Shown here: positions 1 to 8,019 of the stretch, piece after piece
Layout of the letters: the number at the start of each line of letters is the position of its first letter
How positions within the stretch are numbered: position 1 is the first letter of the stretch
NCBI GenBank assembly: GCA_013792005.1
Contig: VMSU01000082.1
Span: 1 to 32,169 of the forward strand
Reading direction: 5' to 3'
DNA length: 32,169 bases
From: Desulfobulbaceae bacterium
Lineage (GTDB): Bacteria > Desulfobacterota > Desulfobulbia > Desulfobulbales > VMSU01
The notes under the pieces: model-generated
Databases searched by the model: none
The model's input: only the letters and a program-made list of their open reading frames with translations
Told to the model about the DNA's origin: nothing
Program-made: the position numbers and the translations under genes

Positions 1-990
1 CGCCTTGCTCCAGGAGTAGGCGCCATCCTTTTTTGGGTCGGGCGTGATTGTGGAATCCTGAACATTCAAACCACTGGCAGAGGAATATTTGGAATATTTT
101 ATGTCTTGGGAGATTTTGTTCAGGTCGACTGCTTCCAGTGTGCCGTCAAATATCACCCCTGGCGCAAATAGTTTCTGGCCTTTCTGGTCGGGTGATAAAG
201 GCAAGAGACCGTAGGAGAGAAAGCCGCCCTTGCTTTTTCCGATTTTCCAATATTCCGGGAAGGCGGTGGCTACCGCGACCACGTCGGGGATGTATTTGTT
301 GTGAATAAAATCTCGCACTTCCTTGATCAGTGATTGGTAGGCGGCGATTATATCAATTCGGGGCTCCTGGGTGCAGCCGCCTGGGAAGATGGCAGTGGAG
401 TGGGGGAATTTGCCGCCGAAGAGGGCTGCGGCACGATTGGCCTTCTTTTGAAGCTCCATTGCCTCTAAATAATGTTTTAATGCCCCGATATTGATCTCCT
501 TGTCAGTAATATACTGCCCTGTGAGGCGAGGGAGGAATGGGGCGGCAGGAAACGCTTTGTTGCGGGAGAGTTCTGCCTGCACCCATTGCTTGACCGTAAT
601 CAGCTCCGCATCCTTGCCCGTGTAGTCAAGGACTGCGGTAATGTCGACAAAGTCAAGAGCTGAAAGTTGATAAAAGTGCAGGAGATAGTCGTAGAGGTGG
701 TTTGCTCCTTGAATAAGGTTGTGCATGATCCGGCCATTGGCGGTTGCCTGAATTTGATAGGCGTTTTCCTGGGCATAGGAGGAGGCAATGGCATGGGCAT
801 AGGGACACACTCCGCAGATTCGCTGGGTGATTTGTTGTGCATCGAGCGGGTCGCGGCCCTGGAGAAAGATTTCAAAGCCGCGAAACATTTCGGACATACA
901 CTGGGCATCGACCACGATGCCATTATCAATGGTGGTCCGGATATTAAGGTGGCCTTCGATGCGGGTAATCGGGCCGAGATCAATCTTCAT
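1..990 (-). CDS. NiFe hydrogenase large subunit (C-terminus off window)
   Basis: This is the catalytic large subunit of a nickel-iron hydrogenase, which oxidises or forms H2. I translated the minus strand from the ATG at 990; it stays open for 330 codons to the left edge, so the C-terminus, including the second Cys pair (DPCxxCxxH), is missing. The N-terminus has the family motif PITRIEGHL (residues 7-15), then FRGFEIFLQGRDP and RICGVCPYAH, where Cys59 and Cys62 form the first CxxC pair binding the Ni-Fe centre. The LSALDFVD and YSWSKA segments resemble group 1 (respiratory, membrane-associated) enzymes. GGAG lies 9 nt before the start. No small-subunit gene lies directly upstream, so it would have to be downstream, beyond the edge. 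Family is certain; the subgroup is inference. Confidence 0.95.
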   Translation of the reverse strand, partial: MKIDLGPITRIEGHLNIRTTIDNGIVVDAQCMSEMFRGFEIFLQGRDPLDAQQITQRICGVCPYAHAIASSYAQENAYQIQATANGRIMHNLIQGANHLYDYLLHFYQLSALDFVDITAVLDYTGKDAELITVKQWVQAELSRNKAFPAAPFLPRLTGQYITDKEINIGALKHYLEAMELQKKANRAAALFGGKFPHSTAIFPGGCTQEPRIDIIAAYQSLIKEVRDFIHNKYIPDVVAVATAFPEYWKIGKSKGGFLSYGLLPLSPDQKGQKLFAPGVIFDGTLEAVDLNKISQDIKYSKYSSASGLNVQDSTITPDPKKDGAYSWSKA

Positions 991-1084
991 AGGGGGCTTC
1001 TCCGTGGGGGATAGCTTTTCTTGTTAGGGTGAGATGATAACTATCAGGAATCGTTGAGTAATTGATAGTGTTATTGACTTTAGC

Positions 1085-1131
1085 TTGATGTTGTTGGCAC
1101 TTGATGTCATTGGTAATTGATGTCATTAGTA
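1085..1131. repeat. Three tandem 16-bp repeats upstream of the hydrogenase gene
   Basis: Three copies of a 15-bp unit start at 1085, 1101 and 1117, a strict 16-bp period. Copies 2 and 3 are TTGATGTCATTGGTA and TTGATGTCATTAGTA (14 of 15 identical). Copy 1 is TTGATGTTGTTGGCA (12 of 15 against copy 2). They lie about 95-140 bp upstream of the hydrogenase start in the 262-bp gap at 991-1252. The position suggests regulator sites, but no protein can be named. I saw nothing else in this gap. Confidence 0.7.
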
Positions 1132-1252
1132 TAAGTTATGGCAGTTTTAATGGAGGATGTCAAAAAGATATTTTTAGGAAAGCAAAAAGATAAAGGGCAG
1201 TGATGATCAGGGGTTGGAGAGGTGAATTGTAGTAACGACTTTTGGCGCAGAG

Positions 1253-2092
1253 CTAATGATCGGCGCCGGTTACGAAATCCATAATCACCCGCCACCACGC
1301 TTGATTGGTATGAAAGAGCAGGTCGTTATGCCCGGCCGCTTGGATCTGCCACATCTTTTTGGCGGAGGTGGTAATCGAGCGATATAAGTGGTCGGCATGT
1401 TGAATCGGAATGATCGTATCTTGTCCAGCAGCAACCACCGCGACTCTTCCGGGAAATGACTTGAGGTTGGCAATGGTGTCATAGCTGTCGGTAAGAAAAA
1501 TCCTGACCGGTAGAAAGGGGAATTTTGCTTGGGTGATCGCTCTGAGGGTATCCCACGGAGTGATGAGGATAATTCCTTCGATAGGGATGGGTGAGTGGTT
1601 GGCCGTTGCAGCGGCCACCCCGCAGCCCAGAGATTCCCCAAGGAGGAAGATCGGCTCACCGAATTGTTCAAACGCCAGCTGTGTCGTCTCCATAGCGTCA
1701 GTGACAAAGGCTTTTTCCCCCAATTCGCCCTTGCGTCCTCCGTACCTGGGGTATTCGGCAAGGATGACTCGATACCCTAGAGGGGCCAGTGTCTCCATGT
1801 AGAATGTCCTGTCGATCGCAGTGCCGCCATTGCCATGGAAAATTATGATGGTGCCTTTTTGGGATGCGGTTTCTCTGGTAGAGACAAGGGCTCGGTACTC
1901 TGATAGGGAAGGGGAGGGCCAGGGTTTAAGGTGCGCTGCCGTAAGTGATTCCTCAGCAGGCAAGGTAGAGCTAGGGAAATAGAGGAGCGAGTGTTGGAGG
2001 TTGCAGCCGGAGAGGAGCATCACTATCACCATCAGGAGGGTGTTTCGAGCGTGGGTTGATTTTTGGGCCTGCCATTGATTTTTTGAGGGCAT
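1253..2092 (-). CDS. Alpha/beta-hydrolase lipoprotein
   Basis: This is a serine hydrolase of the alpha/beta-hydrolase fold, about 279 aa. Residues 18-30 form a lipoprotein signal with the lipobox LLSGC, so Cys30 should be lipidated and the enzyme anchored in the envelope. The HGNGG oxyanion loop is at 86-90, the nucleophile elbow GESLG puts Ser154 at the active site, and Asp225 (in GQDTIIP) and His255 (in AAGHND) complete the triad. It resembles the ABHD13/BEM46-like group; the substrate is unknown. A TTG lies one codon earlier, but I chose the ATG at 2092. It begins 6 bp after the DUF2784 stop with no clear ribosome site of its own, so translation is probably coupled. It is the last gene of the AmmeMemoRadiSam operon. 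Confidence 0.85.
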   Translation of the reverse strand: MPSKNQWQAQKSTHARNTLLMVIVMLLSGCNLQHSLLYFPSSTLPAEESLTAAHLKPWPSPSLSEYRALVSTRETASQKGTIIIFHGNGGTAIDRTFYMETLAPLGYRVILAEYPRYGGRKGELGEKAFVTDAMETTQLAFEQFGEPIFLLGESLGCGVAAATANHSPIPIEGIILITPWDTLRAITQAKFPFLPVRIFLTDSYDTIANLKSFPGRVAVVAAGQDTIIPIQHADHLYRSITTSAKKMWQIQAAGHNDLLFHTNQAWWRVIMDFVTGADH

Positions 2093-2098
2093 CAAATT

Positions 2099-2527
2099 TC
2101 AGTGGTTGGGTGCGTCACTGCTCCTGTGCTTGTTTAGGGGGCGGTGGTTTTTTGAAGCTACGCGGCGACTTCTCTTCCGATAGAGAGAGATTCCGTAGAT
2201 CAGGGCGTTGATCACAATAACCAAACCGGCCAGCCAGAATTGGATGCCGCGCGTGAGGCCTGGGGGGTAGATGATGGGGATGAGGTAGTGTTCAACAAAA
2301 CTTTCCGAATACCCGCTATCCCCTGCAGCACGGCGAAATTCTACTTCCAGTGGTGTAAGCGGGCAGATTTTGCCGGACAACTCAATATAGGCCCCCCAGC
2401 AGGCGGCAGGAATGTGGAGGAGCGCAATCCGGGGGGTACGGAGGACAAGGAAGCCTCCAAAAATGACGAATCCGATAAACAGAAGATGGAGGACGAGGAC
2501 GGAGTCTGCCAAGATGAGGTATGTCAT
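2099..2527 (-). CDS. DUF2784 family membrane protein
   Basis: This 142-aa protein matches my recollection of the DUF2784 family in length and conserved words: LADSVLVLHLLFIGFV near the start, RIALLHIPAACWG, KICPLTPLE, SFVEHYLIPIIYPPGLTRG and a C-terminal hydrophobic helix. Three to four transmembrane helices are expected, and the tail is basic (KRSRR). The frame is open upstream to 2584, but that extension lies inside amrS. The ATG at 2527, 7 bp after the amrS stop, gives the start expected for the family. The function is unknown. It is the fourth gene of the minus-strand operon and sits between a radical SAM enzyme and a lipoprotein hydrolase, which suggests a shared envelope role. Confidence 0.85.
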   Translation of the reverse strand: MTYLILADSVLVLHLLFIGFVIFGGFLVLRTPRIALLHIPAACWGAYIELSGKICPLTPLEVEFRRAAGDSGYSESFVEHYLIPIIYPPGLTRGIQFWLAGLVIVINALIYGISLYRKRSRRVASKNHRPLNKHRSSDAPNH

Positions 2528-2534
2528 GACGATA

Positions 2535-3710
2535 TCAGTTCCAGACTCCGGGAATATCTTCCTGGCAAAAAGTACAGCTGCCATTCTTGATGTGTTTGGT
2601 AGTGATTACGTATCCCCGCCTTTCGATGATGAGTTTTCCGCAGTTATGGCAATAGCTGTTTTCGGCCGGGTGGCCAGGCACATTGCCCACGTACACGTAT
2701 CGCACTCCCGCCTTCTTGGCAATGTCCCTGGCCTTGTTCAGGGTGGACACTGGGGTTGACGGCAGCTGATTGAGTTTATAGAGCGGAGAAAAGCGGCTGA
2801 AGTGAAGGGGGCAATCCTGCAAGCCGTTGACAGAGAGCCAGTCGCACATCCGTTTGATCATCTCCAGGTTGTCGGTCCAGGTGGGGATGACGAGGTTGGT
2901 GATCTCGAGCCAGACGCCCTCTTCCTTGAAAATCTTGAGGGTGCGCAAGACTGGGTCCAGCGTGGCTCCGTTCAATTTTTCATATACCCCGGTATCGAAA
3001 CTTTTAAGATCAATATTGGCGGCGTCAATTACCGCGCACAGTTTTCGCAATGGTTTTTCGTTGATGTAGCCGCTCGATTTCCAGACGTTTTTGATCTTAT
3101 GAGTCCGCGCGATCGTTGCGGTGTCAAAGGCATACTCGTAAAAGGTGGTCGGTTCGGAATAGGTGTAGGCGATAGATTCGCAACCAGCTTTCAGGCACTC
3201 TGCGACCACTTGATCAGGCATCAAGTCTACATTCCTGGTCTCCAGCGGCGTCTTTTGGGAGATCTCCCAGTTCTGGCAGTTTAAACAGCGCAGATTACAT
3301 CCGGCGACTGCAATCGAGAAAGCGCGGGTGGCTGGAAGAAAGTGATACAGCGGCTTTTTCTCGATGGGATCGATGTGTACGGCGCACGGGTTGCCGTAAG
3401 CGATGGAATACACGATGCCTTGATAGTTGATTCTGTTTCGGCAGATGCCGATGTCGTTTGCTGCGAGCACACAGCTGTGGGGGCATTTCAGGCATTTGAT
3501 TCCGCCTTCGATATCTTTGCAGAACCAGGCCTCTTTGCTCCATTTTCCTGGGCCTTCTGGCCCAAGCAGCGAGGAGGCTGCCGCCTCATTATTCCCTGTA
3601 ATCACCGAGAGCGGATCCAGGCCGAGGATACAACTGCCAAGCGCTGCGCAGCAGAGGTGCAAAAACTCTCGCTTGCTCAGCATTGGTTGGTGTCGTGGAG
3701 TTTTATTCAT
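2535..3710 (-). CDS. amrS: AmmeMemoRadiSam system radical SAM enzyme
   Basis: This 391-aa radical SAM protein is the third component of the AmmeMemoRadiSam system. The cluster-binding CxxxCxxC motif is Cys138, Cys142 and Cys145 (CNLRCLNCQNWEIS). Upstream of it are family words such as CLKCPHSC (73-80) and the segment from AYGNPCAVHIDP to KPLYHFLP. Cys354/357 and Cys379/382 form a C-terminal CxxC pair that probably binds metal. The first 35 residues look like an export signal: SKREFLH followed by a Cys/Ala/Leu-rich stretch resembles a Tat motif with KR in place of RR. AGAGGG lies 8 nt before the ATG and supports this start. The substrate is not established for the family. It lies 30 bp downstream of the spermidine-synthase-like gene and 7 bp before DUF2784. 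Confidence 0.93.
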   Translation of the reverse strand: MNKTPRHQPMLSKREFLHLCCAALGSCILGLDPLSVITGNNEAAASSLLGPEGPGKWSKEAWFCKDIEGGIKCLKCPHSCVLAANDIGICRNRINYQGIVYSIAYGNPCAVHIDPIEKKPLYHFLPATRAFSIAVAGCNLRCLNCQNWEISQKTPLETRNVDLMPDQVVAECLKAGCESIAYTYSEPTTFYEYAFDTATIARTHKIKNVWKSSGYINEKPLRKLCAVIDAANIDLKSFDTGVYEKLNGATLDPVLRTLKIFKEEGVWLEITNLVIPTWTDNLEMIKRMCDWLSVNGLQDCPLHFSRFSPLYKLNQLPSTPVSTLNKARDIAKKAGVRYVYVGNVPGHPAENSYCHNCGKLIIERRGYVITTKHIKNGSCTFCQEDIPGVWN

Positions 3711-3740
3711 CGTTTTGCCCTCTTGAAAGTCAAACCCTAT

Positions 3741-5948
3741 CTACACACCCACCCTGATCTGATACCGTCCGCGGTTGATGACACAAATCCCGGCGCTTAG
3801 GGCGGATATCCCTCCTACCAGGACGCTGACGTTTTTGATGCCAAGGAGCGGAATGGCGTAGACTGTCACAATAAGCGCGCCGATTGCCGAACCGGCAAGG
3901 TCAAGGCCGTAGAGTTCGCCGGCGACAGCCGCAACGGGACCGGTTTTTATTTGTGACGCCACCGCAAACTCCATCCCGATCAGGGCGGCTATGGTAAAGG
4001 TCATGCTGGTAAAAGTCAGGTGAACTGTAAATGGTGCAAAATCGGCCAATTGTAACCGGGGCAGCGCCACAGCCAGGATCATGCCTGCGGTTGCGACCAT
4101 GAGTTGTAGGGTGATGAAGCTGTCGATTCCTGCTTGTTTGCCAAAGCGCTTGATGGACCATGATCCTGCGGCCAGCCCTGTCATGAAGGAGGTGATGACG
4201 ATCCCGGTCATCTGGTAGAGAGAGCCGTACAGGGTCTGAAAGGCAATGAGTAAAATCATTTCCAGGGACGAGGCGCAAAGACCAGCAGTAAAGATGCCGA
4301 GGCCGAGAGGGTTGAATTTCCATAGTGTCATCAGTAGCGCCGCCAGGGTGAGCAAAATCCATGGTCCGCTTGAGGCCCCCAGGGAACTCAGCCAGTAGTC
4401 GAGTTGCTGAAAGTAACAGACCGGGGCGAAGTCCGTGTTTAGCGTTGCCGCAGGGTCAAGGGCTGCGGTGGTCGCCCGGCTGCGCTCTTCAAGCATCCGG
4501 TCGTTGAGGTAGTATTGGTTGACGTAAAGGGTATCAATGCCTTTCTGCTTGATGAGTCGACCGATATGAATGTCAAGAGGGGTGTCAGAGGCCAGGAAGT
4601 AGTTACGCCAGCCGGGCACAATAACAACGTTGGCGAAGATCTGTTTGAGGGTGGCGTGAAGTGAGGAGGTGAGCAGCCGTGCTTCAGGGCCCTGGTATTC
4701 GGTTGTTGGAAGCAGGCTGATGGAGATAATTCCGCCATCGGATAACACCTGCTTTAACTCCCGGAAAAATTCCACGGTAAAGTAGCGGTTGAGGTGCGCT
4801 GTCTCCGGATCGGGGAGATTGATCAATGCCACGTCATATCTTGTGGTTGTCCGGCGGACATGACGACGGGCATCGTCAGAGATTATCCGGATTCTCTGGT
4901 CGGTGAGCGACTGGGTGAAGGTTCGAGTAAGGTCGGTGATCCATGGATTGATTTCGGTGTAATCGATTGAAGTAACGTCATATTTTATGATTTCTTGTGG
5001 TGTTCCGGAAATCCCTCCCCCAACCAGGAGCACCCGGTGCGGCTTAGGGTGCTGAACCATGGTATAGTGGACCCCCTCTTCTGCCGCAGTAATATCGTTG
5101 GTCGAAGCCATCAGCACGGTATTTTCAAAAAAATTCATCTGATCGCCCTGACGAGTGACGGTCAGGTTCCCGTAGGGGGTGTCTTTGAAGGTGACGAGTT
5201 CTTGGCCGGGAAAGAGAAATCTTCGGGTCCGGCTGTCGGGGTCGGCAATGCCTACGATCAGGGCTGCAGCAATAAGAAGCGCTCCGCACACTGCGGCGAG
5301 ACGGTGGTGATTGCCGTGCGTCACCAAGATTGCGAGGGAGAGATCAAGGAGCAGGAGCAGGGCAAGGGCCTGAAAGGTATCAAGCCGGGGAGAAGCAACA
5401 GTGTGAATACTGTGCCGCCAACTGCGCTCCCGAGAGATTCCCAGGAGTAAGACAAGGCGATGAGGTTTTCCCCTCTCTGCTGTGACAGGCTGGCTGCAAA
5501 AAAAAGCGAAGGAGAAGCCGGAGAGCAGGCAGAACGGGGTGAGCAGGGCCAGTGAGTAGAAAAGGGATTGGTTGATGCCGAGTATGATCCCTGGGAGAAA
5601 GACGATATTGCGGAGAATGCGGAGCAGGGAGACGGTGATCATCGGCAGCAGTGCCAGTCCGATCAGGACAAGGGTAATGGTGACGGGGCGGCTGACGTGG
5701 CGTTCGGAAAACTTCCCTAGAAACGAGCCAAGTCCGGTCAGGATCATCCAGTTCGCCAGCACAATGCCGATAATCAGCTCATTGCCGTAAAAGACCGATA
5801 GGAACTCCTTGAGCAGGACGATCTGGGCGCTGATGGAAGTCGCGCCAACTGCGGCAAGGGCCGCGACGAGCAGGGCAGCGGACTCGGAGGAGGGGAGGTG
5901 TGATTTGCCGGGATAATCCCTCTGCCCCTGTTCCGCGTGAACCGCCAT
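3741..5948 (-). CDS. Membrane protein with spermidine-synthase-like domain (two compensating frameshifts)
   Basis: About 735 aa. An N-terminal helical bundle and a C-terminal bundle (from about residue 530) flank a soluble Rossmann domain at about 240-490. The soluble domain carries spermidine-synthase-family features: PYGNLTVTRQGDQM, the SAM-loop-like VLLVGGG, YTEINP, DDARRHV and INLPDPETAHLNRYFTVEFF. It fits the fused MFS/spermidine synthase-like family. The aminopropyltransferase gate Asp region reads INLPDP, so true polyamine synthesis is doubtful. Residues about 159-187 are out of frame; see the finding at 5387-5473. The frame is open to 6020, but the ATG at 5948 follows the amrB-amrA stop by 5 bp and gives a sensible N-terminus. 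If the shifts are real, a few conserved membrane residues are lost without truncation. Confidence 0.85.
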   Translation of the reverse strand: MAVHAEQGQRDYPGKSHLPSSESAALLVAALAAVGATSISAQIVLLKEFLSVFYGNELIIGIVLANWMILTGLGSFLGKFSERHVSRPVTITLVLIGLALLPMITVSLLRILRNIVFLPGIILGINQSLFYSLALLTPFCLLSGFSFAFFCSQPVTAERGKPHRLVLLLGISRERSWRHSIHTVASPRLDTFQALALLLLLDLSLAILVTHGNHHRLAAVCGALLIAAALIVGIADPDSRTRRFLFPGQELVTFKDTPYGNLTVTRQGDQMNFFENTVLMASTNDITAAEEGVHYTMVQHPKPHRVLLVGGGISGTPQEIIKYDVTSIDYTEINPWITDLTRTFTQSLTDQRIRIISDDARRHVRRTTTRYDVALINLPDPETAHLNRYFTVEFFRELKQVLSDGGIISISLLPTTEYQGPEARLLTSSLHATLKQIFANVVIVPGWRNYFLASDTPLDIHIGRLIKQKGIDTLYVNQYYLNDRMLEERSRATTAALDPAATLNTDFAPVCYFQQLDYWLSSLGASSGPWILLTLAALLMTLWKFNPLGLGIFTAGLCASSLEMILLIAFQTLYGSLYQMTGIVITSFMTGLAAGSWSIKRFGKQAGIDSFITLQLMVATAGMILAVALPRLQLADFAPFTVHLTFTSMTFTIAALIGMEFAVASQIKTGPVAAVAGELYGLDLAGSAIGALIVTVYAIPLLGIKNVSVLVGGISALSAGICVINRGRYQIRVGV

Positions 5949-5953
5949 GGCGG

Positions 5954-7465
5954 CTACGGACCTTGGTGCCTTTCGCCGAAGACTAAGGCCTCGTATACAT
6001 AGAGTTCGGCATCCTTCCATCCGTCCCAGCCTATCCCGGCCTTGTCTCTGGAGCAGTGACCTAGAAACTCATGTTTGGTCCAGCCGGTCTCCGTGGCTAC
6101 TTGGGGAAGAAAGGTGCCCGAGCGCAGTCCTTGGCGGATATAGATCCCATGCTTGCCTAATTCAAGCTCATGAACAGAGTTGATCTTTTTCATGGGGGTG
6201 AGCACGGATATTTCAATAGTAAGATCCTTCACTTCGTCTTCCGCGACAGGGGTGAACCGATTGTCCCGAGAAGCTGCGGCAATTGCCATGTCCTGCACCA
6301 CCGAATACAGTGGCCCCAAGGCATCGAACTGGCCGATGCAGCCACGTAACTGGCCATTATTCTTGAGAGTGACAAAAGCGCCGCACGGCATGGTGAGTAT
6401 ATCGGAGAGGGAATCGGGATTAATTTCTGGTATGGGTTGCCTCGTCACATAGCGCGCGACTGTATTTCTGGCAATTTTAAGCAGTGTCTCTTTGTCCTTA
6501 GGGGTGAGCACAAAGGATGTCTGTTCCATTTCGGATTTTTCTTGCTTGGTAACCGTGAGGGCATGGTAGCCAACGACCCGTCTCTTGTCTCCGTCCGGGG
6601 TGTCGCCGGAGTTTTTGTACTGGATCGGATGATAGGCGAAGTCGGAAGAGGCTGAGGTCATGTACATCAGGGTCAGGACCCCGGAGGCCCCGCACAGGGT
6701 CGTTGCCAGATTGCGGATGTTGGACTCCTCGTGGCCGCGCATGGTCGTGATCAAGGTGTCTGGAGAGTTAGAGACGATAGCATTGGCAACCGATTTGTCT
6801 ACGGCAACTGCATCGTTATAGTCCGGATAGTGAGAAAAGTCGGTGCTGATGACGAAGAGGTTGTGGTCGTTCATGTAAGGGAGGAGCGCCTCGCCGATTG
6901 CGCGACAGGTCTCTGGGCTATTGTGGCCCAGGACAATGGGGACGATCCTGAAAGGTTTTTTTAAGTGCTGCTGGAGGAAAGGAACCTGCACCTCGACACT
7001 ATGCTCAACTGCATGGGCATCTGTCCGGGTGGTGAATAATTTGGACTTTTCGACCAACTCTTCGCCAAGTTCGCGATTAACCACAACTGTGCCTAGCGGG
7101 GTGGTGAAATTTCCGGTGCAGTAAACGGCAGCCCCTTCAAAGCCGATCCGGTGGCTGGGGCCAAGGATGAAGATGGTGTTATAGCTTGCGTCCGGATCAA
7201 GTTGGTTGAACCCTGAGGCGGCAACGAGACCGGAGTATTCGTATCCGGCATGGGGGACAATGATTGCGCTGATATGGCCTAGATTCTTTCGAGCAATGGC
7301 CTTGGTAAACAGAGTGGTGAGCATTTGTTTTAGTTCGTCCGCCCGGCCCGGATAAAACATGCCCGCGACAGCAGGTTGACGGTCTTCTGGGCGTTTTTGA
7401 GCATGGCTGATCACGGCAAGAACGAGCAGGGGGAGGAGGAAGGCGAGTGATTTGTATGTGAGCAT
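5954..7465 (-). CDS. amrB: Exported AmrB-AmrA (Memo-AMMECR1) fusion
   Basis: This 503-aa protein joins two AmmeMemoRadiSam components. Residues 1-22 are a Sec-type signal peptide (LAFLLPLLVLAVISHA). Residues about 26-305 are a Memo domain with PAVAGMFYPG, PHAGYEYSG (His72), GPSHR (His105), STDFSHY (His212) and LCGASGVL (Cys258), the residues expected for the Memo metal pocket. Residues about 320-495 are an AMMECR1 domain with CGAFVTL and LRGCIGQF (375-378 is GCIG). GGAGG lies 7 nt before the ATG. It is the first gene of a five-gene operon that also contains amrS, so all three components of the system are present in two genes. The biochemical role of the system is not settled; a periplasmic location is inferred from the signal peptide. 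Confidence 0.93.
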   Translation of the reverse strand: MLTYKSLAFLLPLLVLAVISHAQKRPEDRQPAVAGMFYPGRADELKQMLTTLFTKAIARKNLGHISAIIVPHAGYEYSGLVAASGFNQLDPDASYNTIFILGPSHRIGFEGAAVYCTGNFTTPLGTVVVNRELGEELVEKSKLFTTRTDAHAVEHSVEVQVPFLQQHLKKPFRIVPIVLGHNSPETCRAIGEALLPYMNDHNLFVISTDFSHYPDYNDAVAVDKSVANAIVSNSPDTLITTMRGHEESNIRNLATTLCGASGVLTLMYMTSASSDFAYHPIQYKNSGDTPDGDKRRVVGYHALTVTKQEKSEMEQTSFVLTPKDKETLLKIARNTVARYVTRQPIPEINPDSLSDILTMPCGAFVTLKNNGQLRGCIGQFDALGPLYSVVQDMAIAAASRDNRFTPVAEDEVKDLTIEISVLTPMKKINSVHELELGKHGIYIRQGLRSGTFLPQVATETGWTKHEFLGHCSRDKAGIGWDGWKDAELYVYEALVFGERHQGP

Positions 7466-7534
7466 AGCGAGCCTCCACGGAGAGAAGGGCTTGATCTGGA
7501 AGATGGGGACCTGAATACAGATGCCTATATTGAA

Positions 7535-7563
7535 TATTTACCAAGAATGTACTGTAAAGTCAA
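7535..7563 (-). promoter_or_regulatory. Candidate sigma-70 promoter of the amrBA operon
   Basis: On the minus strand, TTGACT (7563-7558) is followed after 17 bp by TAAATA (7540-7535). The -35 box matches 5 of 6 consensus bases; the -10 is weaker. The predicted transcript would start near 7528, leaving a leader of about 60 nt before the amrB-amrA ATG. This rests on sequence match and position only. Confidence 0.4.
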
Positions 7564-7959
7564 AGATACATTAAAAAAATATATTTAATGCTAACATTGT
7601 GCTAGCCTGTTACTGTCAGTCAATCATTGTGATAGAAGTGCTACCTTGTATTATAGGAATGTGATTTCTGCGAGTGTAACTGCCTGGAAAGTTACTTTCT
7701 TTACCTTGTTTCTGTCGGAAGGATATACATAGCACATCCGCTATCCTCACTATTTTCCTGTTATTGCTTCGGTGGGCAAATAGTGTAGCCTCTCTTTTTT
7801 TTTTGATAAATTGGAATAAAGTAATAAGTTCAATATGTCGCTTTTTACGCTTCCTTCATCGCTTGACTATTAAGTTGCCTGAGCAATACATTAATTTAAC
7901 AGTGACAGATTGGAGCAGTATGTGTGTAAAGTTCGGTAATGGACGAAAAGTCTCTCAAA
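7564..7959. other. AT-rich divergent intergenic region, no gene recognised
   Basis: The region separates the minus-strand amr operon from the plus-strand chemosensory genes. I see no convincing coding frame, RNA gene or repeat here. It must hold the promoter for the 8020 gene, but no clear -35/-10 pair or GG-N10-GC element was found on the plus strand. Confidence 0.5.
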
Positions 7960-7982
7960 CCTCCTCCTGTTGTGGGAGGAGG
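7960..7982 (+). promoter_or_regulatory. Hairpin in the leader of the CheB-CheR gene
   Basis: CCTCCTCC (7960-7967) and GGAGGAGG (7975-7982) form a perfect 8-bp, GC-rich stem with a 7-nt loop, in an AT-rich leader 37 bp before the start codon at 8020. No T-run follows, so it is not a standard terminator. The 3' arm is an anti-anti-Shine-Dalgarno-like purine run. It could affect mRNA stability or bind a regulator. Confidence 0.45.
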
Positions 7983-8019
7983 GAATAATCAGCTTAAGGT
8001 AATGTGATAAAGAAGAACT

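Noticed and set aside
667-1014. 115-aa plus-strand frame opposite the hydrogenase gene
   Set aside because: It is the complement of the hydrogenase coding region, whose minus-strand frame carries the RICGVC and PITRIEGH motifs.
2802-3284. 160-aa plus-strand frame inside amrS
   Set aside because: Antisense shadow of a well-supported radical SAM gene; no ribosome site.
7764-7988. 74-aa plus-strand frame upstream of the CheB-CheR gene
   Set aside because: No ribosome site, low-complexity composition, and it runs across the leader hairpin; probably chance.
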